From Emticicia sp. BO119 (lineage in GTDB: Bacteria; Bacteroidota; Bacteroidia; Cytophagales; Spirosomataceae), in contig NZ_JACETV010000002.1 in the NCBI RefSeq assembly GCF_013912375.1, positions 744,001 through 808,000 of the forward strand: 64,000 nt of DNA. Direction: 5' to 3'. Positions 25,647 to 33,924 of this stretch are shown piece by piece (within the stretch, counting starts at the first letter, position 1; every line of letters starts with the position of its first letter). The notes under the pieces were generated by a model. That model saw only the letters and a list, made by a program, of their open reading frames with translations, was not told the DNA's origin and searched no databases. The translations under genes were made by a program, and so were the position numbers.

Positions 25647-27647
25647 ATGAAAAAACTGAGCCTTTCTATTGCGTTTTGCCTGACATTTATTTTTGCTACG
25701 CAAGCACAAAAGTGGGAGCCTATTTCTTCTGCTACGGGCAAACTTCCATTGACCTGGAAAACAACACAACAAACTGCTTCTTTAGTGGTGGATATTGATA
25801 ATGATGGTATTGAGGAAATAATACTGGGATGCCGTGAAAAAGGCCCGGCCTTGATTTATTTCAAATATGAGTCTTCAATAGGTTGGCGGGTATTTACTAT
25901 TGAAAAAGAATTTCTGACAATAGAAGCAGGTGGAGCTTTTTATGACATTGACGGTGATGGTGATAAAGACATAGTCTTTGGAGGCGACTGGCAAAGTAAT
26001 AAACTTTGGTGGTGGGAGAACCCTTATCCCTTTTATAACCCGAATGTTCAATGGAAACGTCATGAGATTAAAGCTGATGGAGCCACGCAACACCATGACC
26101 AGGCCTTTGGGGATTTTAAGCAAACGGGTAGAGCTCAGTTAGCTTTCTGGAATCAGGGAGCAAAAACTTTATATATAGCCGACGTACCGGAAGAAGCCTT
26201 TAGAGGGGGAAAATGGGATTATACCCCTGTATTTGTAGCAGGAGAAAAAGAAAAGAAAGCTTGGTATGCTGAGGGCTGCACGGCCGCTGATGTAGATGGC
26301 GATGGATTTACGGATTTAATAGCAGGGAATCATTGGTTTAAGTATGTGGATGGAAAATTCAAAGCCATTCAATTCGGAGAAGAAGGCGGAAGAGTTGTAG
26401 CAGCCAAATTCCGTCCGGGGAAAAAGAGGCAGATTGTAGTTTCACCAGGCGATGGTACGGGTAGATTATTATACTACGAATGTACTGGCAGTGCAGAAGT
26501 AACAGCTAACTGGAAGGCCAAAGATTTAATAGGTAGAGAATTGATACATGGGCATACCTTAGAAGCCGCCGATATTGACGATGACGGAAACCTGGATATT
26601 TTTTGTGCTGAAATGGCTAAATGGTCGGAAAAGAAAACAGAACCTGATAACCCGAATGCAGAAGCTTTTATTCTCTACGGTGATGGCAAAGGAGGTTTCA
26701 GAAAAACCACCTTCCAGAAAGGGGTTGACTTCCATGAAGGACGGGTATATGATGCAGATGGCGATGGAGATATCGATATTGTCTCGAAACCATATAACTG
26801 GAATGCACCAAGATTAGATATGTGGTTGCAGAATGGGACAGGTAAAAAACTACCTAATATCAGCAGAGCCCTTGATGGCAAAATAGGTTTAGAATTATAC
26901 AGCCTTAGAGACTATTTTAAGACAGATGTTGTCGGAACATTAGACTATGTAAAAAGTTTAGGGATAAAAGAAGTAGAAGTTGCCGGTACTTATAGTATGA
27001 AGCCCGAAGATTTCAGAAAGGAATTAGACAATAGAGGCATAACGCCTTATAGCACGCTTTTGGATTTCGGATTGTTCAGAGACAGCCTCAGCAAAGTAAT
27101 TGCTATAGCCAAAGGCTTGGGAGTAACCTACGTAGGTACAGCCTGGATTCCGCATAAACCCAATCAGTTTAGCAAGACTGATGCCGATAAAGCCATTGCT
27201 ATCTTCAATAAAGCGGGAGCAGAATTAGCCAAAGCAGGTCTTCATTTCTTTTATCATTGTCATGGATACGAGTTTAAACCAAGCGAAGAGGGTACATTAT
27301 TTGATTATATTGTTCAGAAAACCGATGCGCAGAATGTAAGTTTTGAGTGTGATGTTTACTGGGCTTTTCATGGCGGACAAGACCCTGCCTTGTTGCTGAA
27401 AAAACATAAAGGCAGATTCATCGCTATTCATATCAAAGACATGAAACCCGGACAGGAAACCGGAGAATTTTCAGGAGGTACCCCATTGACTTCGGATGTA
27501 GCTGTTGGAACTGGTCAATTGAATTTCCCTGAAATCCTTCGGGCAGCTATTCAGTCAGGCGTAAAGTATTATTACATTGAAGACGAAAATGCTGAAGTAA
27601 AACAGCATTTACCTTTTAGCTTAAGATACCTCAAAAATTTAAAATAG
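25647..27647 (+). CDS. Secreted FG-GAP/VCBS propeller fused to a sugar-phosphate isomerase-like TIM barrel
   Basis: A 666-residue secreted protein with signal peptide (about 1-20, ending ATQA). Residues about 40-400 carry FG-GAP/VCBS repeats with calcium-binding-like DxDxDG motifs: VVDIDNDGIEEI, YDIDGDGDKDIVFG, AADVDGDGFTDLIAG, AADIDDDGNLDIF, YDADGDGDIDIV. From about residue 408 (GKIGLELYSLRDYF) to the end is an AP-endonuclease-family-2/xylose-isomerase-type TIM barrel with IKEVEVAGTY, HFFYHCHGYEF, SFECDVYWAFHGG and AIHIKDMKPG, consistent with a metal site. No frameshift is seen, so this is a genuine fusion. Substrate unknown; probably sugar metabolism in the periplasm or at the surface. Confidence 0.85.
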   Translation: MKKLSLSIAFCLTFIFATQAQKWEPISSATGKLPLTWKTTQQTASLVVDIDNDGIEEIILGCREKGPALIYFKYESSIGWRVFTIEKEFLTIEAGGAFYDIDGDGDKDIVFGGDWQSNKLWWWENPYPFYNPNVQWKRHEIKADGATQHHDQAFGDFKQTGRAQLAFWNQGAKTLYIADVPEEAFRGGKWDYTPVFVAGEKEKKAWYAEGCTAADVDGDGFTDLIAGNHWFKYVDGKFKAIQFGEEGGRVVAAKFRPGKKRQIVVSPGDGTGRLLYYECTGSAEVTANWKAKDLIGRELIHGHTLEAADIDDDGNLDIFCAEMAKWSEKKTEPDNPNAEAFILYGDGKGGFRKTTFQKGVDFHEGRVYDADGDGDIDIVSKPYNWNAPRLDMWLQNGTGKKLPNISRALDGKIGLELYSLRDYFKTDVVGTLDYVKSLGIKEVEVAGTYSMKPEDFRKELDNRGITPYSTLLDFGLFRDSLSKVIAIAKGLGVTYVGTAWIPHKPNQFSKTDADKAIAIFNKAGAELAKAGLHFFYHCHGYEFKPSEEGTLFDYIVQKTDAQNVSFECDVYWAFHGGQDPALLLKKHKGRFIAIHIKDMKPGQETGEFSGGTPLTSDVAVGTGQLNFPEILRAAIQSGVKYYYIEDENAEVKQHLPFSLRYLKNLK

Positions 27648-27678
27648 CATAAACTGCTTTGACTATTAAACCTTAAAA

Positions 27679-28884
27679 ATGGTTATTAAATCTACTTTAA
27701 AAAACAGTATTTGGATTGGTATCTTTTTGCTTTCAGTAGCAATAAAAACAAACGGGCAACAAACAGCTAAACCTGAAATTTGCAAGAATCCACCCAAAGG
27801 ATACGAACTGGGCGGTGATTTTACAACAATCCCTCAGGCGGCGTGCTTAGATTATAGTACTAATACATCTGTAATTTTATTTAATAATCCGGCTGGGATT
27901 GATAAAGGTTCAGAAGAGTATATCTTTAACTACAAGGATGGAGATTCACTTACTTTTACTAAGCAGAAAACTTATATCGTAAATACAGAAGGTATTTATT
28001 GGGGCGTTCAAAAAGGAACTATCACAGAAGGTAGTATTTCGAGAAATGTATTAATCTGTAAATCGACACAGATTATAAAGGCTGAAATTCCAGTCTTGGA
28101 GTACTCAACATGCGGCCCAAAGACTGTTAATATTCTCATAAAAGATACGCCGGATAATCGTAAACAAAGCGGATACATAATAGCTTGGGACGAAAAAGAT
28201 ATTTTAACATTTAAACCAACGGGACTGCCTCTTACGCTATCTCATATTTATACAGAAATACCATCATCACTTCCCAGAGTACAAGGATTTTATGAATGGA
28301 ATGGATACAAGGCTTGCGTTAGTCAGGCGGCAGATTTAGCTGTAAATATTGCTTCAATTCAAAAAATTGAAAGCTTGAATTATGGGAAGGATGTAAAAAT
28401 ACAAATGAAAGACGGTGAGCCTGGCAAAGAATATTATATCCAATACAAAACCAAATCTGCTATTGAGTGGATTGAATCCACAACCAAAATAAAAAAAAGT
28501 GGAGCGAATACGCTTGCTGAGGTTACTCTCACAGGATTTGAACCAATTGTACAATATTGTTTCCGACTGGTCGGGAAAGACACCTGTAATTACGCAATTA
28601 AATATTCTAATGAAATGTGTACAGACCTCATATTAAGTACTGAATACACTAAAGGAGGTTTAAATATTTCTCCTAACCCAGCAGAAGAAAAGATTGAGAT
28701 TAAGTCGTCCGGAGAGGTGGTCAGATTTATTGAATTAATAGATATGAAGGGACAAGTAATTTATAAGGGTGAAATTTCGGGAGAGAATTTTAATATCTCT
28801 CCTTATCAAAAAGGGGAGTATATACTTCGGTTATATGATGCTAATCAAAAACTATTGCATACCAAAACTATTGTGAAGTGGTAA
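27679..28884 (+). CDS. T9SS type A sorting domain-containing secreted protein
   Basis: A 401-residue secreted protein (signal peptide about 1-26, ending KTNGQ). The middle (about 30-320) has short beta-strands and paired cysteines, with a fibronectin-III-like end (LTGFEPIVQYCFRLVGKDTC). The C-terminal region (about 328-401) is a T9SS sorting domain: LNISPNPAEEKIEIKSSG, FIELIDMKGQVIYKGEISG and final KGEYILRLYD ... KTIVKW. It is therefore exported across the outer membrane by the type IX system and probably attached to the cell surface. The binding target is unknown. Its stop codon lies inside a 28-bp palindrome. Confidence 0.85.
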   Translation: MVIKSTLKNSIWIGIFLLSVAIKTNGQQTAKPEICKNPPKGYELGGDFTTIPQAACLDYSTNTSVILFNNPAGIDKGSEEYIFNYKDGDSLTFTKQKTYIVNTEGIYWGVQKGTITEGSISRNVLICKSTQIIKAEIPVLEYSTCGPKTVNILIKDTPDNRKQSGYIIAWDEKDILTFKPTGLPLTLSHIYTEIPSSLPRVQGFYEWNGYKACVSQAADLAVNIASIQKIESLNYGKDVKIQMKDGEPGKEYYIQYKTKSAIEWIESTTKIKKSGANTLAEVTLTGFEPIVQYCFRLVGKDTCNYAIKYSNEMCTDLILSTEYTKGGLNISPNPAEEKIEIKSSGEVVRFIELIDMKGQVIYKGEISGENFNISPYQKGEYILRLYDANQKLLHTKTIVKW

Positions 28885-28898
28885 TTACCACTTCACAA
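28871..28898. terminator. 28-bp perfect palindrome shared by two convergent genes
   Basis: TTGTGAAGTGGTAA (28871-28884) is the exact reverse complement of TTACCACTTCACAA (28885-28898). The last codons and stop of the T9SS protein gene form its left arm, and it ends directly before the stop of the opposite gene (28899). This looks like a compact bidirectional terminator. Confidence 0.7.
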
Positions 28899-30068
28899 CT
28901 ATTCTATAATATGCCCGCAAAACTGAGCCTTATTGTCAATAATTTTGCCGCCCTTGCGGAAACCTAAGCCACAGGCTTCTCCCGCGAAGAATACGCCTGC
29001 TTGGTAATAATTACCTGATTTATCTTGCAAAAATTCAGTGTATTCCTGAAAGACGGTGTTTTGTTCGAAATACTCACCATCATTTTTTTCTACCGCATAA
29101 CCATCAGCCGAAAGGATTCTGACATTGGCTCCCTCACGCCCGAATAACACCTTTTCTACACTTGATTTACCTTGAAGAGCCTTGCTTTCGGTCTGCAAAA
29201 GTAGGGGATGATTAGGATACAATTCCCACAATACCTTTAAAATGCCTTTTGATTGAAACAAGAGCGTATAGGCAGGGTTCAGAATAACAGCTTTCTGGTT
29301 GATAACCATATTTGTCAGAATATCTGCCAGTTCTGGTTCATCCCAACCGATATATTCCCATGGAATCAGCTTGAACCAATAATCATATTTAGTAAAACTT
29401 CCATCTTTTGAGTTCTGCTTATAAATACCTTCGATAGGTGAGAACTCCACCTCATCAATATATTCAAAAGCTACTTCAAAACCTGCTTCTTTAGCGGCTT
29501 CTCCCAATACCTGCATATTGGTATCATCTTCGGGATAATCGCGCATTGTAGAGATTAATAAGGTTGGCTCAAAGTTTGGGTTTTGCCTTTGTATCTCCCT
29601 GAAATTTTCAACCAATTGCTCATAAAGCGTATTAAACTGCTGACTTTCATCTAAATTATTGGCTTTCAGCGAAGCCCATTGAACAACAGCCGTTTCAGGG
29701 ATACAAGTAGCTGTATCAGCATTAAACTCAATCAGTTTGATAGGTTTACCATCAAGCCCCCCACTTAAATCAAAGCGTCCGTATAAATGCCATTGTTTGT
29801 CATTATCCCATGAATATCTCACCAATCTGTGCAGATTTTCAGGAATACCCAATTCTTCCAGACGGTTATTATCAATTATATGTTGGCCGGCTTCAATAAA
29901 CATTTCATAAAGTTCATTGGCGGCTTCATAATATTGTTCTGCCTCCTGTTCTGATACTACCACCACATCGTCAGTAATATAAGGCAAAGTATCTTCTCCT
30001 AACATCCAGTCCCAGCCAGCGTTTCTTAAAGATTGCTGTGGTGGTGTTACTAATTTTTTCAGTTTCAT
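28899..30068 (-). CDS. Glutathionylspermidine synthase-like ATP-grasp ligase (YgiC type)
   Basis: A 389-residue protein of the glutathionylspermidine-synthase C-terminal-domain family (YgiC/YjfC-like). It shows the N-terminal AGWDWMLGEDTLPYITDDVV, the YGRFDLSGGLDGKPIKLIEF segment with NADTATCIPETAVVQW, a central WFKLIPWEYI and C-terminal ATP-grasp elements (KVLFGREGANVRIL; YYQAGVFFAGEACGLGFRKGG). The E. coli homologue YgiC is encoded with YgiB, a pairing mirrored here by the upstream 30144-30824 gene. The substrate of this branch is not established; ligation of an amine to a peptide is inferred. Confidence 0.86.
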   Translation of the reverse strand: MKLKKLVTPPQQSLRNAGWDWMLGEDTLPYITDDVVVVSEQEAEQYYEAANELYEMFIEAGQHIIDNNRLEELGIPENLHRLVRYSWDNDKQWHLYGRFDLSGGLDGKPIKLIEFNADTATCIPETAVVQWASLKANNLDESQQFNTLYEQLVENFREIQRQNPNFEPTLLISTMRDYPEDDTNMQVLGEAAKEAGFEVAFEYIDEVEFSPIEGIYKQNSKDGSFTKYDYWFKLIPWEYIGWDEPELADILTNMVINQKAVILNPAYTLLFQSKGILKVLWELYPNHPLLLQTESKALQGKSSVEKVLFGREGANVRILSADGYAVEKNDGEYFEQNTVFQEYTEFLQDKSGNYYQAGVFFAGEACGLGFRKGGKIIDNKAQFCGHIIE

Positions 30069-30143
30069 AGAATGGATTTCAATTAAGACTAAGGCTAAAC
30101 GATTTCTGTATCGACAGACAGTTAATCGTTATGCAAATAAAGA

Positions 30144-30824
30144 TTATGAGTGGTGGCTACTATGGCTCGAACGATGGAAAAAGCCACTTTTCCCACCTGA
30201 TGGCCTCGACATAGTCGTGCGTGAGTGACTGATATTCTGATGAATCTCACTTGATTTACGAAAGGCCGCTGCTGTAGCATAATACCTTAACATACCACCC
30301 CCATAATAACCATGCCGACGGCGGTAAGTTGTATCGTTCTTTGAGGCTGAGTTTTGAGCAATTCCGTTGTTTGGGGTTACATCAGGGCGGTATTGCGCAT
30401 AGTTTGGGCTTAAAGTTTTTGCCAGTAAATAGCCCATACCGCCATATAAAAGCGCATTAGATAAATTATCGCTTCTACCAATAGTAGTAGGGTTAGTATG
30501 TACCTCATTATCAATCAGAGCCTTCACGGCTTTGGGTGAAAGTGTATCCTTTTTACCATCTAAATAGGTAACAATAGCAATAGAGCTATCGGCAGGTACT
30601 TCTACTTCGTCCGTGATTTTGAAGACACCTGTCGAGGTTTCAGAAATATAGGTTTTTACGCCTTTGGTATATACATCTACTTCTTCGTATTCATAATCGC
30701 TGTCAGAGTCGTTATTACAACTTTGTAAAGTAAAACTACTTCCTAAAATAGCTAAGGCAAGTGTGCTGCTGATGGTAATATCTTTCACTTTCCTGATGAA
30801 AGCATTAGTACTAACGGGTGTCAT
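30144..30824 (-). CDS. YgiB-like lipoprotein-type protein (UPF0441/DUF1190-like)
   Basis: A 226-residue protein with a basic N-terminus, a hydrophobic segment (about 16-34) and a lipobox-like LQSC, so it is probably a lipoprotein. An acidic stretch DSDSDYEYEEVDVYTKG follows, then a C-terminal part rich in Ser, His, Arg and Tyr (RRRHGYYGGGM, FFHRSSHSSHHS). The acidic start, GMGYLLA segment, low-complexity tail and location before a YgiC-like gene (75 bases apart) match the YgiB/UPF0441 pattern. The family call depends heavily on context. Confidence 0.6.
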   Translation of the reverse strand: MTPVSTNAFIRKVKDITISSTLALAILGSSFTLQSCNNDSDSDYEYEEVDVYTKGVKTYISETSTGVFKITDEVEVPADSSIAIVTYLDGKKDTLSPKAVKALIDNEVHTNPTTIGRSDNLSNALLYGGMGYLLAKTLSPNYAQYRPDVTPNNGIAQNSASKNDTTYRRRHGYYGGGMLRYYATAAAFRKSSEIHQNISHSRTTMSRPSGGKSGFFHRSSHSSHHS

Positions 30825-31023
30825 ATCGGTTCAGTTTATTAAGCAAAGATTTTCTAAAAATAAGGATAAAAAAAGAATCTTTGGAAGAATGGCAATTTAC
30901 AAGACGATTTTGGGTGAAAATTGATGTGAAATTATAGTTAAGGCGCTCAAATGCGTGGAATTATTTATAATCACCATTTGTTCTCTTATCAGTAACCTAT
31001 ACTTATTCCCAAGGAAATATTAG

Positions 31024-32784
31024 ATGAAACTTCTTTTACATTATCTTAGCCGCTATCGCTGGCAGGTTGTGCTTGCGTTGACTTTAGCAGCTATCAATCA
31101 AACTTTCTCGCTGCTTGACCCTTATATTTTTGGAAAACTCATTGACAAATACGCCAATCGAGCCAAAGATTTTACAGAACCTGAATTTCTGAAAGGTGTT
31201 TCATTAATGTTAGGTGCGGTTATTGGCGTGGCAATGGTGAGTAGAATTGCCAAGACCTTGCAAGACTACATGGTAAATTTGATTATTCAGAAATTAGGTG
31301 CCAATGTATTTACTGACGGGCTAAAACACACCTTAAATCTGCCTTATCAACAGTTTGAAGACCAGAGAAGTGGCGAAACACTCTCCGTCTTACAAAAAGT
31401 ACGCACCGATTCAGAAAAGTTTATTACTTCATTTATTAATGTGGCCTTTACTTCTTTGGTTGGTATTGTCTTCCTGACTATTTATTCATTAAGTGTTAAC
31501 TCATGGTTGATTGGTATCTATTTCGTTGGGGCTTTTGCATTGGCATCTTTGACCAGAGTACTGAGTAGAAAAATCAAGGAGATTCAAAAAGTAATTGTTA
31601 AAGAAACAACTGCCTTAGCCGGAACTACTACTGAATCCCTTCGCAATATTGAATTGATTAAGAGTTTAGGACTAACCGGACAAGAAATAAAAAGACTAAA
31701 CCAGAATACTTTCAAGATTCTGCAATTAGAATTAAAGAAAGTTCGAGGCGTGCGCAGTATCAGCTTTGTACAAGGTACTTTTGTTAATTTCCTGCGCCAG
31801 TGTATTCTGTTTGTATTGTTATTTCTGATTTTCAGAGAGCAAATGACCGTAGGACAGCTATTGAGCTTACAATTCTATTCTTTCTTTGTGTTTGGCCCGA
31901 TGCAGGAAATCGGGAATGTAATCATTGCGTATCGTGAAGCAGAAGCCTCATTGAATAACTTCGATAAACTCTTAAAGAAACCGATTGAAGTAACGCCTGA
32001 ATTCCCGACTCACCTGGGTACAGTAAGCCACCTTCAATTTGAGAATGTAACTTTCAAACACCTCTCGGCTCATACCAATGCCTTAGACCATGTAAATTTT
32101 GAAGTGAAGGAAGGAGAAACGGTAGCCTTTGTAGGGCCATCAGGCTCAGGGAAAACAACATTGGTAAAACTATTGGTAGGTTTGTATAACCCGTCGCATG
32201 GAACAATCTATTACAATAATCTTCCTTCGGATGAAATAAATATCGAAGAACTCCGCTCACAGATTGGTTTTGTTACACAGGATACACAACTATTCTCAGG
32301 AACAATTAAAGAAAATCTGCTTTTTGCGCAACCTAATGCCACAGATAAAGAGATAATGAATGTATTGGAGAAGGCGGCTTGTCTGAACCTCTTAGCACGT
32401 GCCGATAATGGCGTTGATACTATTATCGGCGAAGGGGGTATCAAGATTTCAGGGGGTGAAAAACAACGTCTTTCTATTGCCAGAGCCTTATTGAGAAATC
32501 CGAAAATCTTTGTATTTGATGAGGCTACTTCGGCCTTAGATTCATTGACAGAAGAAGAAATCACGAATACAGTAAAAAGCGTAACAGCACAGGGCGATTA
32601 TATTACAGTTATGATTGCTCACCGTTTAAGTACAGTCATGCACGCAGACAGAATTTTTGTATTAGAACAAGGACAGATTATAGAAGTAGGCAAACACGAA
32701 GAACTATTAGCTGAAAAAGGATTGTACTACGCCATGTGGAGACAACAGATTGGTGAGAGAAAGAATACATTGGCAGTAGCATAA
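31024..32784 (+). CDS. ABC exporter, fused permease and ATPase
   Basis: A 586-residue half-transporter of the MsbA/MDR type: six-helix transmembrane domain (about 10-310) followed by the nucleotide-binding domain (about 335-575). The NBD has Walker A GPSGSGKTT, Q-loop GFVTQDTQLFSG, signature ISGGEKQR, Walker B IFVFDEATSALDS and H-loop IAHRLS. It probably works as a homodimer to export a lipid, peptide or drug; the substrate is unknown. It is a single gene, convergent with the siroheme gene, with a palindrome between them. Confidence 0.93.
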   Translation: MKLLLHYLSRYRWQVVLALTLAAINQTFSLLDPYIFGKLIDKYANRAKDFTEPEFLKGVSLMLGAVIGVAMVSRIAKTLQDYMVNLIIQKLGANVFTDGLKHTLNLPYQQFEDQRSGETLSVLQKVRTDSEKFITSFINVAFTSLVGIVFLTIYSLSVNSWLIGIYFVGAFALASLTRVLSRKIKEIQKVIVKETTALAGTTTESLRNIELIKSLGLTGQEIKRLNQNTFKILQLELKKVRGVRSISFVQGTFVNFLRQCILFVLLFLIFREQMTVGQLLSLQFYSFFVFGPMQEIGNVIIAYREAEASLNNFDKLLKKPIEVTPEFPTHLGTVSHLQFENVTFKHLSAHTNALDHVNFEVKEGETVAFVGPSGSGKTTLVKLLVGLYNPSHGTIYYNNLPSDEINIEELRSQIGFVTQDTQLFSGTIKENLLFAQPNATDKEIMNVLEKAACLNLLARADNGVDTIIGEGGIKISGGEKQRLSIARALLRNPKIFVFDEATSALDSLTEEEITNTVKSVTAQGDYITVMIAHRLSTVMHADRIFVLEQGQIIEVGKHEELLAEKGLYYAMWRQQIGERKNTLAVA

Positions 32785-32798
32785 GGATTAAATATAAT

Positions 32799-32825
32799 GT
32801 GGCGCGAACTTACAGTTCGCACCAC
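32799..32825. terminator. Palindromic repeat between convergent genes
   Basis: GTGGCGCGAAC (32799-32809) and GTTCGCACCAC (32815-32825) form an 11-bp stem with one C/A mismatch and a 5-nt loop; the outer T/A also pairs. It lies between the stops of the ABC exporter and the siroheme gene. It is GC-rich against its surroundings and lacks T tracts, so it may be a bidirectional terminator or a dispersed palindromic repeat. Confidence 0.6.
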
Positions 32826-32833
32826 AAATAGTT

Positions 32834-33403
32834 CTACTCACCGCGCATCACTTTAGTAATCTCATTCAATTTCTGCACTTTCTCCTGAAAATCGCCTTTC
32901 AGTTTGTTTCTGATAGTTTGTAGATTATCTAAGGTTTCTTGCAGTGTATCAGGCAATATTTCTTCTAAAACCTCACGGAAACGCTTGGCAAAGGTGGGCG
33001 ACTTACCATTGGTTGAAATAGCTATTTTTAAATCATCTTTTACGACTACCGAACTCAGATAAAAATCGCATAAATCAGGTGTATCAGCAATATTAACCAA
33101 AATTTTTCTGGTCTTACAATCCTGCTGTATTTGCTGATTAACGGCTTTATCATCTGTACCGGCAATAACTATATCAATAGCATCAAGATGTTTGCAGTCA
33201 TATTTCTCAAAAACTAAAGTGAGGTTATAGCTTTGTGCAAGTTCTTTTATTTCGTTTTTTATTTCAGGTGCAATCAGCGTGATTTTTGCCTTTGGAGAGT
33301 TTCTTAAAACAGCTTCCAGTTTTTCTAAACCCACATTCCCGCCCCCTACAATTAAGGTATGGAGTTCTTCCAGTTTCAAAAATATGGGAAACAGATTATT
33401 CAT
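32834..33403 (-). CDS. Precorrin-2 dehydrogenase/sirohydrochlorin ferrochelatase (CysG N-domain type)
   Basis: A 189-residue stand-alone siroheme synthase module that oxidises precorrin-2 with NAD and may insert iron. It has the Rossmann motif LIVGGGNVGLEK (about 17-28), VIAGTDDKAVNQQI, the conserved NIADTPDLCDFYLSSVVVK and the catalytic-domain segment ISTNGKSPTFAKRFRE. Siroheme serves sulfite and nitrite reductases; no uroporphyrinogen methyltransferase gene is adjacent. It follows the msrC-like gene with a one-base gap and ends a minus-strand run. Confidence 0.92.
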   Translation of the reverse strand: MNNLFPIFLKLEELHTLIVGGGNVGLEKLEAVLRNSPKAKITLIAPEIKNEIKELAQSYNLTLVFEKYDCKHLDAIDIVIAGTDDKAVNQQIQQDCKTRKILVNIADTPDLCDFYLSSVVVKDDLKIAISTNGKSPTFAKRFREVLEEILPDTLQETLDNLQTIRNKLKGDFQEKVQKLNEITKVMRGE

Positions 33404-33404
33404 A

Positions 33405-33896
33405 TCACACCGTAAAAGTCTTTTCTAATAATTTCATCATTTTCTCCAGACCCTCTTTATCATCTTCCGAGAAATCGTCCAATTCATCACTATCTACATC
33501 CAGCACCATTATAACCTCGCCTGTATGGTCAAAAACAGGCACTACAATTTCTGATTTTGAGGCCGAACTACAAGCAATATGTCCGGGAAACTCATCAACG
33601 TTGGGTACAATCACCGTTTCTTTAGTACGATAGCAATAACCACAAACACCTTTGTCAAAATTGATTCGTGTACAGGCAATTGGCCCCTGAAATGGCCCTA
33701 ATACTAATTGATTTTCTTTTTTGATATAAAAACCTACCCAGAAAAAGCCAAAGGCTTCTTTCAGAACGGCAGCGATATTTGCCAGATTAGCAATGGTATC
33801 AGTCTCGCTGCTAATCAGCCCTTCTACCTGTGACAACAGGCTCTCATAAATTTCTTTATGTGCCGTAGTTTGGGGTATATATAAAGTTTCAGCCAT
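33405..33896 (-). CDS. msrC: Free methionine-(R)-sulfoxide reductase (GAF type)
   Basis: A 163-residue GAF-fold enzyme that reduces free Met-R-sulfoxide. All three cysteines of the family are present: in GPIACTRI, GVCGYC and PGHIACSSASKSEIVVPV. The core FFWVGFYIKKENQLVLGPFQ and the end MVLDVDSDELDDFSEDD are also typical. It is cytoplasmic and uses thioredoxin in known members. It sits between the luciferase-like oxidoreductase (28 bases upstream) and the siroheme gene (one base downstream), so the run may share a redox or sulfur theme (inferred). Confidence 0.92.
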   Translation of the reverse strand: MAETLYIPQTTAHKEIYESLLSQVEGLISSETDTIANLANIAAVLKEAFGFFWVGFYIKKENQLVLGPFQGPIACTRINFDKGVCGYCYRTKETVIVPNVDEFPGHIACSSASKSEIVVPVFDHTGEVIMVLDVDSDELDDFSEDDKEGLEKMMKLLEKTFTV

Positions 33897-33924
33897 AATA
33901 CTTCTATAAAGTAAGGATAATAAT

